Below are positions 5,816-11,858 of a stretch of 13,737 bases of DNA, one piece after another. The notes below the pieces were generated by a model that made no database searches, was not told the origin of the DNA, and saw only the letters and a list, made by a program, of their open reading frames with translations. A program made the position numbers and the translations under genes. Position 1 is the stretch's first letter, and each line of letters starts with the position of its first letter. This DNA is from Methanomicrobiales archaeon (GTDB taxonomy: Archaea > Halobacteriota > Methanomicrobia > Methanomicrobiales > Methanospirillaceae), in assembly GCA_017883495.1 (NCBI GenBank), contig JADGNL010000015.1:1-13737 (forward strand), given 5' to 3'.

Positions 5816-6393
5816 GCCCGGTCGAGGGTCCGCACGAGCCGCGCGGGATTGCCCGCGATCACGCAGTACCCGTCGGCAAACGAGTGGGTGACGATCGATC
5901 CCGCTCCGACGATCGTGTGCGGCCCGAGGGTCACGCCGGGAAGGATCACCGAGTTCATGCCGATCCAGCAGCACTCGCCGAGCTCGACGGGCTTGCCCGG
6001 AAGGTGGCGGCAGAGGTCGGCCGGATCGTGGTTTGCCGTGATGATCCCCACGTTCGAGGCGATCCAGGTCCCGCGGCCGATCGTGATCGGCGCGGAGAAG
6101 TTCTGGAAGTACTTGCCCGTCATCTCGTTGAACATGTTGATGTCGTCGGGGTGAAACCGCAGGTTCCGGCCGCTCGAGACGACGTGCAGGGGCGAGACGG
6201 GCCAGGGGATGCGCCGGTTGAACTTGAGGATCTTCTGAAAGAGGATCCCCCGAAGGACCCACTTCCAGCCGACGAAGGAGTCGTCGAAGTAGGCCCCGAC
6301 AAGGAACCGCCGGTCGTAGACGAAGCCGCCGGCAAACCGGAGGACGGCGGCGACGAGGGAGAAGAGCCGCTTCTTGGTCGCGGACGAGCCCAT
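5779..6393 (-). CDS. Left-handed beta-helix (hexapeptide repeat) acyltransferase
   Basis: A 204-residue sugar O- or N-acyltransferase of the LbH/maltose-acetyltransferase type. The C-terminal half shows hexapeptide rungs (ITIGRGTWIASNVGIITA; CCWIGMNSVILPGVTLGP; HTIVGAGSIVT). His122 in TANHDP lies at the usual catalytic position, and NPARLV (182-187) is the typical end of this fold. The N-terminal 70 residues are partly hydrophobic and aromatic and may contact membrane or acceptor. The start at 6393 is supported by GGAGGA at 6397-6402. It is the last gene of the operon with the sugar-nucleotide epimerase and dehydrogenase, 49 bases after the dehydrogenase stop. It therefore probably acylates the hexosaminuronic acid product or its polymer. 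The acceptor is inferred only. Confidence 0.87.
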   Translation of the reverse strand: MGSSATKKRLFSLVAAVLRFAGGFVYDRRFLVGAYFDDSFVGWKWVLRGILFQKILKFNRRIPWPVSPLHVVSSGRNLRFHPDDINMFNEMTGKYFQNFSAPITIGRGTWIASNVGIITANHDPADLCRHLPGKPVELGECCWIGMNSVILPGVTLGPHTIVGAGSIVTHSFADGYCVIAGNPARLVRTLDRAQVEAGAVDGPK

Positions 6394-6396
6394 CAG

Positions 6397-6402
6397 TCCT
6401 CC
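6397..6402 (-). promoter_or_regulatory. Shine-Dalgarno site of the acyltransferase gene
   Basis: GGAGGA on the minus strand, 3 bases before the ATG at 6393 and in the short gap after the dehydrogenase stop. It fixes the start. Confidence 0.6.
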
Positions 6403-6442
6403 GGTCCGGGTACGGTGCTGATGTGCGGCTCGGTCATGGTCT

Positions 6443-7681
6443 TCAGAGCTTCCGGTAGTGGATGGCGGGGTCCTGCTCCTTCCAGCGAGAGAAGACTCCC
6501 TTGACGTCGACGACGACGGGCGTGCCCTTGCTGATCCGATGGACGTCGTCGATGGTGAGATCCCTGAACCGATCGTGGGGCACGTTGACGATCAGGCAGT
6601 CGGCCTCGACATTATCGAGGTCGTCGAGCGGGCGCACGTTGAAGCGGGCGATCTCCTCCTTCGTCAGGAGCGGGTCGTACCCGTAGACCTCGGCGTGGAA
6701 CTCGCGGAGCTCGGCGATCATCTCGTGCGACGGGCTCTCGCGGGTGTCGGGCACGTTCTCCTTGTACGTCAGCCCGAGGATCACGACCGTCGAGCCGCGG
6801 ATCACCTTGCCCGCGTCGTTCATCCCTTTGATCGCGAGCTCGGCCACGTGCTTCGGCATGTAATCGTTGATCGAGCGGCCCGCGAGGATCACCTGCGGGT
6901 GGTACCCGAGCTCCTCGGCTTTGTACACCAGGTAGTACGGGTCGACGGGGATGCAGTGGCCTCCGACGAGCCCGGGGCGGTAGTGGTGGAAGTTCCACTT
7001 GGTGCCCGCCGCCTCGAGGACGGCCTGGGTGTCGAGGTCCATCCGCTGGAAGATCAGGGAGAGCTCGTTCATCAGCGCGATGTTCAGGTCGCGCTGGATG
7101 TTCTCGATCACCTTCGCGGCCTCGGCCGTCCGTATCGACGGAGCGCGGTGGACCGTCGTGACGAGGCTGTAGAGCGAGGTGAGGAGATCCGTCGTCTCCT
7201 CGTCCATCCCCGCCACGATCTTGACGATCCGGGAGAGCACGTGCTCGTCGTCGCCGGGGTTGATCCGCTCGGGCGAATACCCGATGAAGAAGTCTCTGCC
7301 GCAGACGAGGCCCGACTCGGCCTCGAGGACCGGCGCCATCAGCTCCTCGGTCACACCCGGGTAGACCGTCGATTCGAGCACGACGACCGCGCCCGGTTTC
7401 AGGTTCCTGCCGATCGTGGCCGCGGCCGACGCGACGGGCCCGAGATCCGGGTCCTTCGCCCGGGTCACGGGTGTCGGGACCGCTATGATCACCACGTCGG
7501 CCTCGCGGATCTTCGCGGGGTCGTCCGTGGCCTCGATCCGGTTTCCGGGGGTCGCCCGGATCCGTTCGAGCTTGGCCGGGTCGATGTCGTAGCCGAGCGT
7601 GCGCAGGTGCGAGGAGAAGGCCTCGGCCAGCGGGTACCCGACGTAGCCGAGCCCGACCACGCAGACGGTGAGAGCCGTCAC
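6443..7681 (-). CDS. UDP-N-acetyl-hexosamine 6-dehydrogenase (WbpO/TviB-like)
   Basis: A 412-residue UDP-sugar dehydrogenase that oxidises C6 to a carboxylate using two NAD+. The N-terminal Rossmann motif is GLGYVG (10-15). EAAKVIENIQRDLNIALMNE (187-206) holds the catalytic Lys, and GGHCIPVDPYY (240-250) holds the thiohemiacetal Cys243. The stretch AGTKWNF, then RPGLVGGHCIPVDPYYL, then ELGYHPQVILAGRSIND resembles the WbpO/TviB group acting on UDP-GalNAc or UDP-GlcNAc more than WecC, as I recall those sequences. The GTG at 7681 overlaps the epimerase stop (GTGA) and puts the Rossmann motif at the usual position; an ATG at 7693 is the alternative. Next to a WbpP-like epimerase it most likely makes UDP-GalNAcA, or UDP-GlcNAcA/ManNAcA, for a surface glycan or glycoprotein sugar. 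Confidence 0.92.
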   Translation of the reverse strand: MTALTVCVVGLGYVGYPLAEAFSSHLRTLGYDIDPAKLERIRATPGNRIEATDDPAKIREADVVIIAVPTPVTRAKDPDLGPVASAAATIGRNLKPGAVVVLESTVYPGVTEELMAPVLEAESGLVCGRDFFIGYSPERINPGDDEHVLSRIVKIVAGMDEETTDLLTSLYSLVTTVHRAPSIRTAEAAKVIENIQRDLNIALMNELSLIFQRMDLDTQAVLEAAGTKWNFHHYRPGLVGGHCIPVDPYYLVYKAEELGYHPQVILAGRSINDYMPKHVAELAIKGMNDAGKVIRGSTVVILGLTYKENVPDTRESPSHEMIAELREFHAEVYGYDPLLTKEEIARFNVRPLDDLDNVEADCLIVNVPHDRFRDLTIDDVHRISKGTPVVVDVKGVFSRWKEQDPAIHYRKL

Positions 7682-8589
7682 TTTGCAAACCATTGTATCG
7701 TCTCTTTCAGGCCGTCGGTGAGCGTGTAGTGGGGGGCGTAGCCGAACGCGTCGCGCGCACGGGAGATGTCGGCGAGGGAGTCGCGAACGTCCCCGGGCCG
7801 GGAGGCCTCGTGGATCGGGTCGACGCGGGTGCCCACGAGATCCATGATCGTGCCGGCGAGTTCGAGGAGATCGATCCTCTTCTGGCAGGCGACGTTGAAG
7901 ACCCCGACGGCGTCGCTCTCGGCCGCGAGGATGTTCGCGGAGACCACGTCGCGGACGAAGGTGAAGTCGCGGGTCTGCCGGCCGTCGCCGTGGATCACGG
8001 GCGGCTTCCCCGCGAGGATGCGCGTGATGAAGTTCGGGATCACGGCCGCGTACTGCGACGCCGGGTCCTGCTTCGGGCCGAAGACGTTGAAGTACCGGAG
8101 CGCGACCGTCGGCAGGCCGTAGAGCGCCGTGAAGACCCTGCAGTAGTGTTCGTCCGTGAGCTTGGTGACCGCATACGGGGACATCGGGGCCGGGGTCATG
8201 CTCTCGACCTTCGGCAGGATCGGCGTGTCGCCGTAGACCGAGGAGGAGGAGGCGAAGAGGACCTTCTTCACCCCGGCGTCCCGCGCAGCGAGCAGTACGT
8301 TCAGGGTCCCGTTCACGTTCACCATGTTCGATCGCGCGGGGTCTTCGACCGAGCGCTGGACCGAGGGGAGGGCGGCCTCGTGAAAGACGAAGCGGGCGTC
8401 CCGAAAGGTCCGTGCCAGGAGCTCGGTGTCGAGGATCGAGCCCTGCTCGAACTCGACGTCCAGGCCCGAGAGGTTGGACTCCCGGCCGGTAGCGAGGTCA
8501 TCGAGGACCGTCACCTCGTACCGGTTCGAGAGCTCCTCGGCGAGATTGGAGCCGATGAACCCCGCTCCGCCGGTAACCACGACCTTCAT
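7678..8589 (-). CDS. UDP-N-acetylglucosamine 4-epimerase (WbpP/TviC-like SDR)
   Basis: A 303-residue extended short-chain dehydrogenase. It has the NAD motif GGAGFIG (7-13), SSSSVYG (114-120) with the active-site Ser, YAVTK (139-143) with the catalytic Tyr and Lys, and RYFNVFGPKQDP followed by AAVIP. That last pattern is typical of WbpP-type UDP-GlcNAc/GalNAc 4-epimerases. It heads the operon epimerase - dehydrogenase - acyltransferase, the same enzyme pair used for GalNAc-uronate in Vi antigen and Pseudomonas O6 synthesis. The ATG at 8589 is preferred: it starts at the Rossmann strand and lies about 27 bases from a strong TATA box, implying a leaderless mRNA. A GTG at 8607 would be too close to that box. 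UDP-Glc epimerase activity is the main alternative. Confidence 0.92.
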   Translation of the reverse strand: MKVVVTGGAGFIGSNLAEELSNRYEVTVLDDLATGRESNLSGLDVEFEQGSILDTELLARTFRDARFVFHEAALPSVQRSVEDPARSNMVNVNGTLNVLLAARDAGVKKVLFASSSSVYGDTPILPKVESMTPAPMSPYAVTKLTDEHYCRVFTALYGLPTVALRYFNVFGPKQDPASQYAAVIPNFITRILAGKPPVIHGDGRQTRDFTFVRDVVSANILAAESDAVGVFNVACQKRIDLLELAGTIMDLVGTRVDPIHEASRPGDVRDSLADISRARDAFGYAPHYTLTDGLKETIQWFAK

Positions 8590-8611
8590 TCCTAAACAGG
8601 TCGTCACGGGG

Positions 8612-8620
8612 AATATAAAA
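8612..8620 (-). promoter_or_regulatory. TATA box of the surface-sugar operon
   Basis: TTTTATATT on the minus strand is close to the archaeal consensus and centred about 27 bases before the epimerase ATG. This predicts a leaderless transcript. It is the clearest promoter in the window. Confidence 0.8.
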
Positions 8621-8644
8621 TGTATCGAGGATGGCCCTGGGGGC

Positions 8645-9097
8645 TCAGCGCTCGAGGGTCCGGATGTGCTCGCGGGCGCCTGCGGCTACCTCATCGCGCC
8701 CCTGGAGCGCGGCGACGTCGGCGATCGCCTCGAGGACGTGAACCGAGTCCTCGAGGTAGGAGAGGATGTCCGCCGGAAAGAGGTCGATGCCGTAGACGTC
8801 GGCGAGGTGAGCGCTGATCTGGCGGTGGTCGAGCCCGGCCTCGCGGAGTTCGATAATGAGCGCGGCAAACCGTCGCTCGGGACATCCGCAGTTCGGGGAC
8901 TTCTTGCAACCGCACCGGAGGAAGTCGGCGATGAACTCCAGGAGCTGTGCGCGGGTGGTCGGGTCGAGCCGGTCGAAGTCGAGGCGCGAGGAGAGGGTCT
9001 CGAGCACGAGCCCGTGGAAGGCCTTCTCGGGCAGGCGGAAGCCGGCCACGCGCTCGAGCCGCCGACTGGACCGGAACCGGGCCTTCTCCGCGATCAC
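8645..9097 (-). CDS. Archaeal protein with CGC-x5-CGC motif (DUF5814-like), function unknown
   Basis: The product is 150 residues. The centre holds RCGCKKSPNCGCPERRFA, a Cys-Gly-Cys pair twice five residues apart, likely to bind zinc or an Fe-S cluster. It is followed by helical segments (IIELREAGLDHRQISAHL; YGIDLFPADILSYLEDSVHVLEAI). I recall a very similar segment at the C-terminus of archaeal superfamily II helicases (the domain labelled DUF5814), but no helicase motifs are present here, so this is a stand-alone version or an independent relative. The GTG at 9097 overlaps the upstream stop by four bases (GTGA), so translation is probably coupled to the preceding unknown gene. The residue run before this GTG in the open frame is Arg-rich and looks like shadow coding. 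The function is not known. Confidence 0.75.
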   Translation of the reverse strand: MIAEKARFRSSRRLERVAGFRLPEKAFHGLVLETLSSRLDFDRLDPTTRAQLLEFIADFLRCGCKKSPNCGCPERRFAALIIELREAGLDHRQISAHLADVYGIDLFPADILSYLEDSVHVLEAIADVAALQGRDEVAAGAREHIRTLER

Positions 9098-9726
9098 GAG
9101 GCCTCGCCGGTCTCCTCGTCGAAGTTCTTGAGCGACTTCATCGCCTCGCCCATGGTCTCGATCTCGACGAGCCAGTCGTCGAAGAGGGTCGGGTCTTCGA
9201 TATCGTCCTTGACGTACCGGGCGCAGCACGCAGCTCCCCCGATCACGGCCGCGCCGATCTCGGCGGCCACCTCGAGAGTCTCGTCCGCGCCCTGCGCCGC
9301 GAGGGTGCGCCCGCGCTTGACCAGCGCCTTGACGTCCTTGTCGTAGTCTCCGGCGATGAACCGGCGGCAGGCGGCGAAGAGCACCAGCACGGACTCCTGC
9401 ACCGGGCCGACCAGCTCGACCAGCGGCCCGTCGGGAAGCTCGGAGAGGACGATCGCCTCGATATCATCGATCTTCTGCAGGGTCTCGTCGGCCTTGAACC
9501 GCTCGTTCTGCCAGAGCCGGACGACCTTCAAGACCGAGAGGGTGATATCCTCGGAGAACGCGTAGAGTATCGCGATTCCCTCCGGAAGGTCGTCGCCGCC
9601 GTCTCCCTCGAAGTCGGCCTCCGAGAGGGTGCGGAGCCAATTGTTCCAGCGCTCCTCGTTGTAAAAGATGTAGAAGAGCTTGAGGGGGGGTTCCTCCGCC
9701 GCGCTCTTTCCGGCCTTCCGTGCCAT
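9094..9726 (-). CDS. Conserved archaeal protein of unknown function (DUF2150-like)
   Basis: A 210-residue, acidic, mostly helical soluble protein with no signal peptide or membrane segment. The start has a short basic stretch (ARKAGKSAAEE) followed by KLFYIFYNEERWNNWL, which I recall as the opening of the archaeal DUF2150 family; that assignment is from memory. Later segments (EDITLSVLKVVRL; ELVGPVQESVLVLFAACRRFI; AAEIGAAVIGGAACCARYVK) look like a helical bundle, with a CC pair at about residues 169-170. No catalytic motif is evident. The ATG at 9726 lies about 28 bases from a TATA-like CTTTAA with a purine-rich BRE, so the mRNA is likely leaderless. It is followed by the CGC-motif gene with a GTGA overlap, which suggests the two products act together. 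Confidence 0.75.
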   Translation of the reverse strand: MARKAGKSAAEEPPLKLFYIFYNEERWNNWLRTLSEADFEGDGGDDLPEGIAILYAFSEDITLSVLKVVRLWQNERFKADETLQKIDDIEAIVLSELPDGPLVELVGPVQESVLVLFAACRRFIAGDYDKDVKALVKRGRTLAAQGADETLEVAAEIGAAVIGGAACCARYVKDDIEDPTLFDDWLVEIETMGEAMKSLKNFDEETGEAS

Positions 9727-9750
9727 TCACATACGTGTATCCGTGGCCGG

Positions 9751-9757
9751 TTAAAGT
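9751..9757 (-). promoter_or_regulatory. TATA-like box of the two-gene unknown operon
   Basis: On the minus strand the sequence reads GAAAAGAACTTTAACC. ACTTTAA (9757-9751) is centred about 28 bases before the ATG at 9726 and preceded by a purine-rich BRE-like stretch. Confidence 0.6.
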
Positions 9758-9844
9758 TCTTTTCATCGGAAAAGGAGGCCGAATCGGCGGCGGATGCCCG
9801 GAAGGAAAGGGTTATGAAGGCAGGGTCGATCGGCAGCTGCCCGC

Positions 9845-10405
9845 CTATTGCGGGTACCGCCGCCGACCCTTCTTCTGCGGAGCGGCCGGTTCCGCCGCCT
9901 CGCTGTTCACGGGGCCGAGCTTGCGGATTGAGACGGCGTTGATCACGGGTTCGCCGACTGCAACGTACCGCTTGATCACCTGGCCCAGCACCTCAACGCG
10001 GTCACCCTTCCGGATCTTCTCGTTCGGAGACGTGAACATCTTGACCGAGATCTCCCCGGTCCTGTCCCCGACCAGGAATGTCGGCCGGTTCAGGAACTGG
10101 AAATGGGTCTGCTCGACAATCCCCGTGAGCCGGACGGGCTCCTGGAGCATTGATAGGTTGACCTGGTTTACCCGCACGGTCTTCGCGTCACGTTCGTAGA
10201 TCGGGATCAGGCCCGCGTACTCGTGCTGGCTCATGTAGTTGAGGACCAGCGGGATGATCAGGATGAAGACAAGCGTGGGCAGTCCCCAGACGAGCAAATC
10301 GCGGTCCCCGGTGATGTAGACCGTGTAGAGAAGAATAAAAGTGAGGATGAGGAAGACCGCGATCGCAAGGATCGACGGCCTCACCCTGATATTGCCTATC
10401 TTCAT
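9845..10405 (-). CDS. Two-TM membrane protein with cytoplasmic OB-fold domain
   Basis: The 186-residue product has two hydrophobic helices (about residues 11-31 and 37-58) joined by a short loop GDRDLL. A soluble domain follows (about 75-163) with the strand pattern of a nucleic-acid-type OB fold: VRLTGIVEQ, TFLVGDRTGEISVKMF, IRKGDRVEVLGQVIK, then VINAVSIRKL. The tail is Ala/Pro then strongly basic (KKGRRRYPQ). A short hairpin membrane anchor with the domain inside is the simplest topology. OB domains bind nucleic acids, oligosaccharides or protein partners; the ligand cannot be told here. The ATG at 10405 is 13 bases after the channel gene stop, so the two are probably co-transcribed, but no functional link is known to me. 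NfeD-like proteins are a distant alternative; the paired protease is absent. Confidence 0.75.
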   Translation of the reverse strand: MKIGNIRVRPSILAIAVFLILTFILLYTVYITGDRDLLVWGLPTLVFILIIPLVLNYMSQHEYAGLIPIYERDAKTVRVNQVNLSMLQEPVRLTGIVEQTHFQFLNRPTFLVGDRTGEISVKMFTSPNEKIRKGDRVEVLGQVIKRYVAVGEPVINAVSIRKLGPVNSEAAEPAAPQKKGRRRYPQ

Positions 10406-10418
10406 TTGGTGGTCAGGC

Positions 10419-11324
10419 CTACTTCAGCGCCTGGATCTCCTTGCGGAAGGCGATCCAGTAAAGCAGACCGACGAAGACCATGCCACCCACGATGTTGCCG
10501 ATCGTGACCGGGATGAGGTTCTGTGTCCACATGGTGACCCAGCTGAGATTAGCTATACCTGGCAATGTCGCAATCTGTGCTTCCGTCAGGTAGGGCTGGG
10601 TCATGAGCGCGGCCGGGATGAACATCATGTTCGCGACCGAGTGCTCCAGGCCGGACGAGACGAAGGCCATGATCGGGAACCAGATCCCGAAGAACTTGCC
10701 GATCAGGTCGTCGGCGCATATCCCGAGCAGGACGGCCAGGTTGACGAGCCAGTTACAGCCGATTCCCTTGAGGAACGCGGACCAGAGTCCGGCGGTGCCG
10801 AAGTAACTGATCTTTGCGATACCTATCTGGACAGCCCTCACACCGAAGGCGCTGGCCGTGATCGTCCCGGTTGCGCTGACCGACGTGTACGGGCCGTAGG
10901 ACATGATGTACGCCCACACCAGGGAGCCGATCAGGTTCCCGATGTAGACCCAGACCCAGAGGTTCAGGACAGCTGCCCACGAGACCTTGTGGATGAAGGC
11001 TGCGACCGGCGCGAGCATGGCGTCGCCGGTGAAGAGCTCGGCACCTGTCAGGATGGTGATAATCAGCCCGACAGGGAACACGGCGCCAAGGATGAGCTGC
11101 GCGACACCCGCCGAGGCGAACCCAGCGTTGACAAAGCCGGCGTTGGTCGCCGCCGTTCCGGCCACGATACCTGTACTGCAGACGGTCGCGAGACCCGCGC
11201 CCATCGCGATGAATGCCCCGGAGAAGAACCCGCGGAGCAACATGTTCCATGCGGGCAGACCGGTCTTGTACTTGCCGGCGTCGCCTGCCTTCGCAACGAT
11301 TGCTACTGGTGGATGAAATGCCAT
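10419..11324 (-). CDS. fdhC: Formate/nitrite transporter family channel (FdhC-type)
   Basis: The 301-residue, six-helix FNT-family membrane channel moves formate or a similar small anion across the cytoplasmic membrane, normally as a pentamer. Family motifs are GAELFTGDAM (94-103), GCNWLVNLAV (189-198) and SSGLEHSVANMMFIP (223-237), the last with the central pore His228. The N-terminus (MAFHPPVAIVAKAGDAGKYK) is what I recall from methanogen FdhC. In hydrogenotrophic methanogens FdhC supplies formate dehydrogenase; fdhA/fdhB are not in the window, so this copy is separate from them or serves another anion. The start at 11324 is supported by AGAGGTG 9 bases upstream. A TATA box, an inverted repeat around it and a 5' AT-rich region indicate a regulated promoter. 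The OB-fold membrane gene follows. Confidence 0.92.
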   Translation of the reverse strand: MAFHPPVAIVAKAGDAGKYKTGLPAWNMLLRGFFSGAFIAMGAGLATVCSTGIVAGTAATNAGFVNAGFASAGVAQLILGAVFPVGLIITILTGAELFTGDAMLAPVAAFIHKVSWAAVLNLWVWVYIGNLIGSLVWAYIMSYGPYTSVSATGTITASAFGVRAVQIGIAKISYFGTAGLWSAFLKGIGCNWLVNLAVLLGICADDLIGKFFGIWFPIMAFVSSGLEHSVANMMFIPAALMTQPYLTEAQIATLPGIANLSWVTMWTQNLIPVTIGNIVGGMVFVGLLYWIAFRKEIQALK

Positions 11325-11333
11325 TTATCGATA

Positions 11334-11340
11334 CACCTCT
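11334..11340 (-). promoter_or_regulatory. Shine-Dalgarno site of the FNT channel gene
   Basis: AGAGGTG on the minus strand, complementary to the archaeal 16S 3' end, 9 bases before the ATG at 11324. It shows that this mRNA has a leader. Confidence 0.75.
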
Positions 11341-11351
11341 CTGAATCATGC

Positions 11352-11389
11352 ACCTATACCAGCAACTTATTAAATGGTCGCGTATAGGT
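11352..11389. promoter_or_regulatory. Operator-like inverted repeat ACCTATAC-N22-GTATAGGT centred on the TATA box
   Basis: Perfect 8-bp arms lie at 11352-11359 and 11382-11389. Their dyad centre (11370.5) coincides with the TATA box centre (11371). Arm centres are 30 bp apart, near three helical turns, so a dimeric or tetrameric regulator could bind one face of DNA and block or clamp TBP/TFB. Confidence 0.6.
11367..11375 (-). promoter_or_regulatory. TATA box of the FNT channel operon
   Basis: ATTTAATAA on the minus strand predicts transcription from about 11344, leaving a leader of about 20 bases that includes the Shine-Dalgarno site. A second TTTAATAAG core occurs at 11412-11420, 46 bases upstream. 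Confidence 0.65.
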
Positions 11390-11785
11390 CAATGTAAAAA
11401 TCCTTTGTGGTCTTATTAAAAATTTTCCATTTGTTTTCCAAAAAACCCCAGAATCTCGCTTCTCTTCCCCGAGGACAAGATGGGCTGGATAATCATATAA
11501 TGTTGATAAATTTGTAAAATAAACAGAATTACGGGGCTCCCGGCCTTCTATCGACATGTTTTACATACATAATCCTTTCTCTCCGTCGTGCTCTTCGCGA
11601 ACGGCGCGCGATTTCACGGTCGAAAATCGGCCTTCCCGGAGGGTGATGCGGCATCTGACGAACTCCGTATCGTCCGACTCTCCGTGAAAGGAAGATCCGC
11701 GCTTATCTCGACCATTTGTCTCCGGAGCGATGAATGCGCCCTGCTGCTCGGACCGATCCGCAGCCACTTTCTGTCTGTTTGGAAA

Positions 11786-11793
11786 AGTTTAAC
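11786..11793 (+). promoter_or_regulatory. TATA-like box of the SpeH-like gene
   Basis: GGAAAAGTTTAACC has a GTTTAA core with a purine-rich BRE. It predicts transcription from about 11816 and a leader of about 43 bases. A CAGGT-N5-ACCTG dyad (11798-11812) lies between box and start site and could be an operator. Confidence 0.55.
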
Positions 11794-11846
11794 CCTGCAG
11801 GTCCGGAACCTGTACAGACGCACAATTAGCGGTAGATCATCGATAC

Positions 11847-11851
11847 GGAGG
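11847..11851 (+). promoter_or_regulatory. Shine-Dalgarno site of the SpeH-like gene
   Basis: GGAGG, 7 bases before the ATG at 11859. It chooses this ATG over the in-frame ATG at 11868. Confidence 0.75.
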
Positions 11852-11858
11852 CTTCTAG

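Larger units (their letters stand above)
11325..11858. other. Intergenic region between divergent FNT channel and SpeH-like genes
   Basis: This 534-base stretch has no gene I can support. The part next to the channel gene (about 11341-11580) is markedly AT-rich and holds its promoter, the dyad and a spare TATA-like core. The part from about 11581 to 11780 returns to high GC with no convincing coding frame. It has short imperfect hairpins, such as CGATTT/AAATCG arms at 11609-11629 and TCCGGAGC against GCTCGGA at 11721-11752. The right end holds the SpeH-like promoter. An unannotated small RNA is possible but nothing identifies one. Confidence 0.6.

Noticed and set aside
11354..11557. Possible 67-residue minus-strand gene covering the channel promoter
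   Set aside because: It runs over the TATA box and inverted repeat, lacks a ribosome site, and its composition follows the AT-rich DNA rather than a protein.
11609..11629. CGATTT-N9-AAATCG hairpin as a small RNA or terminator
   Set aside because: Six-base arms with a 9-base loop, no T-run and no gene end nearby; expected by chance in a region this long.
11561..11767. Possible 68-residue minus-strand gene in the long intergenic region
   Set aside because: Third codon positions are less GC-rich than in the neighbouring genes, there is no Shine-Dalgarno or TATA box at the right distance, and no recognisable protein pattern.
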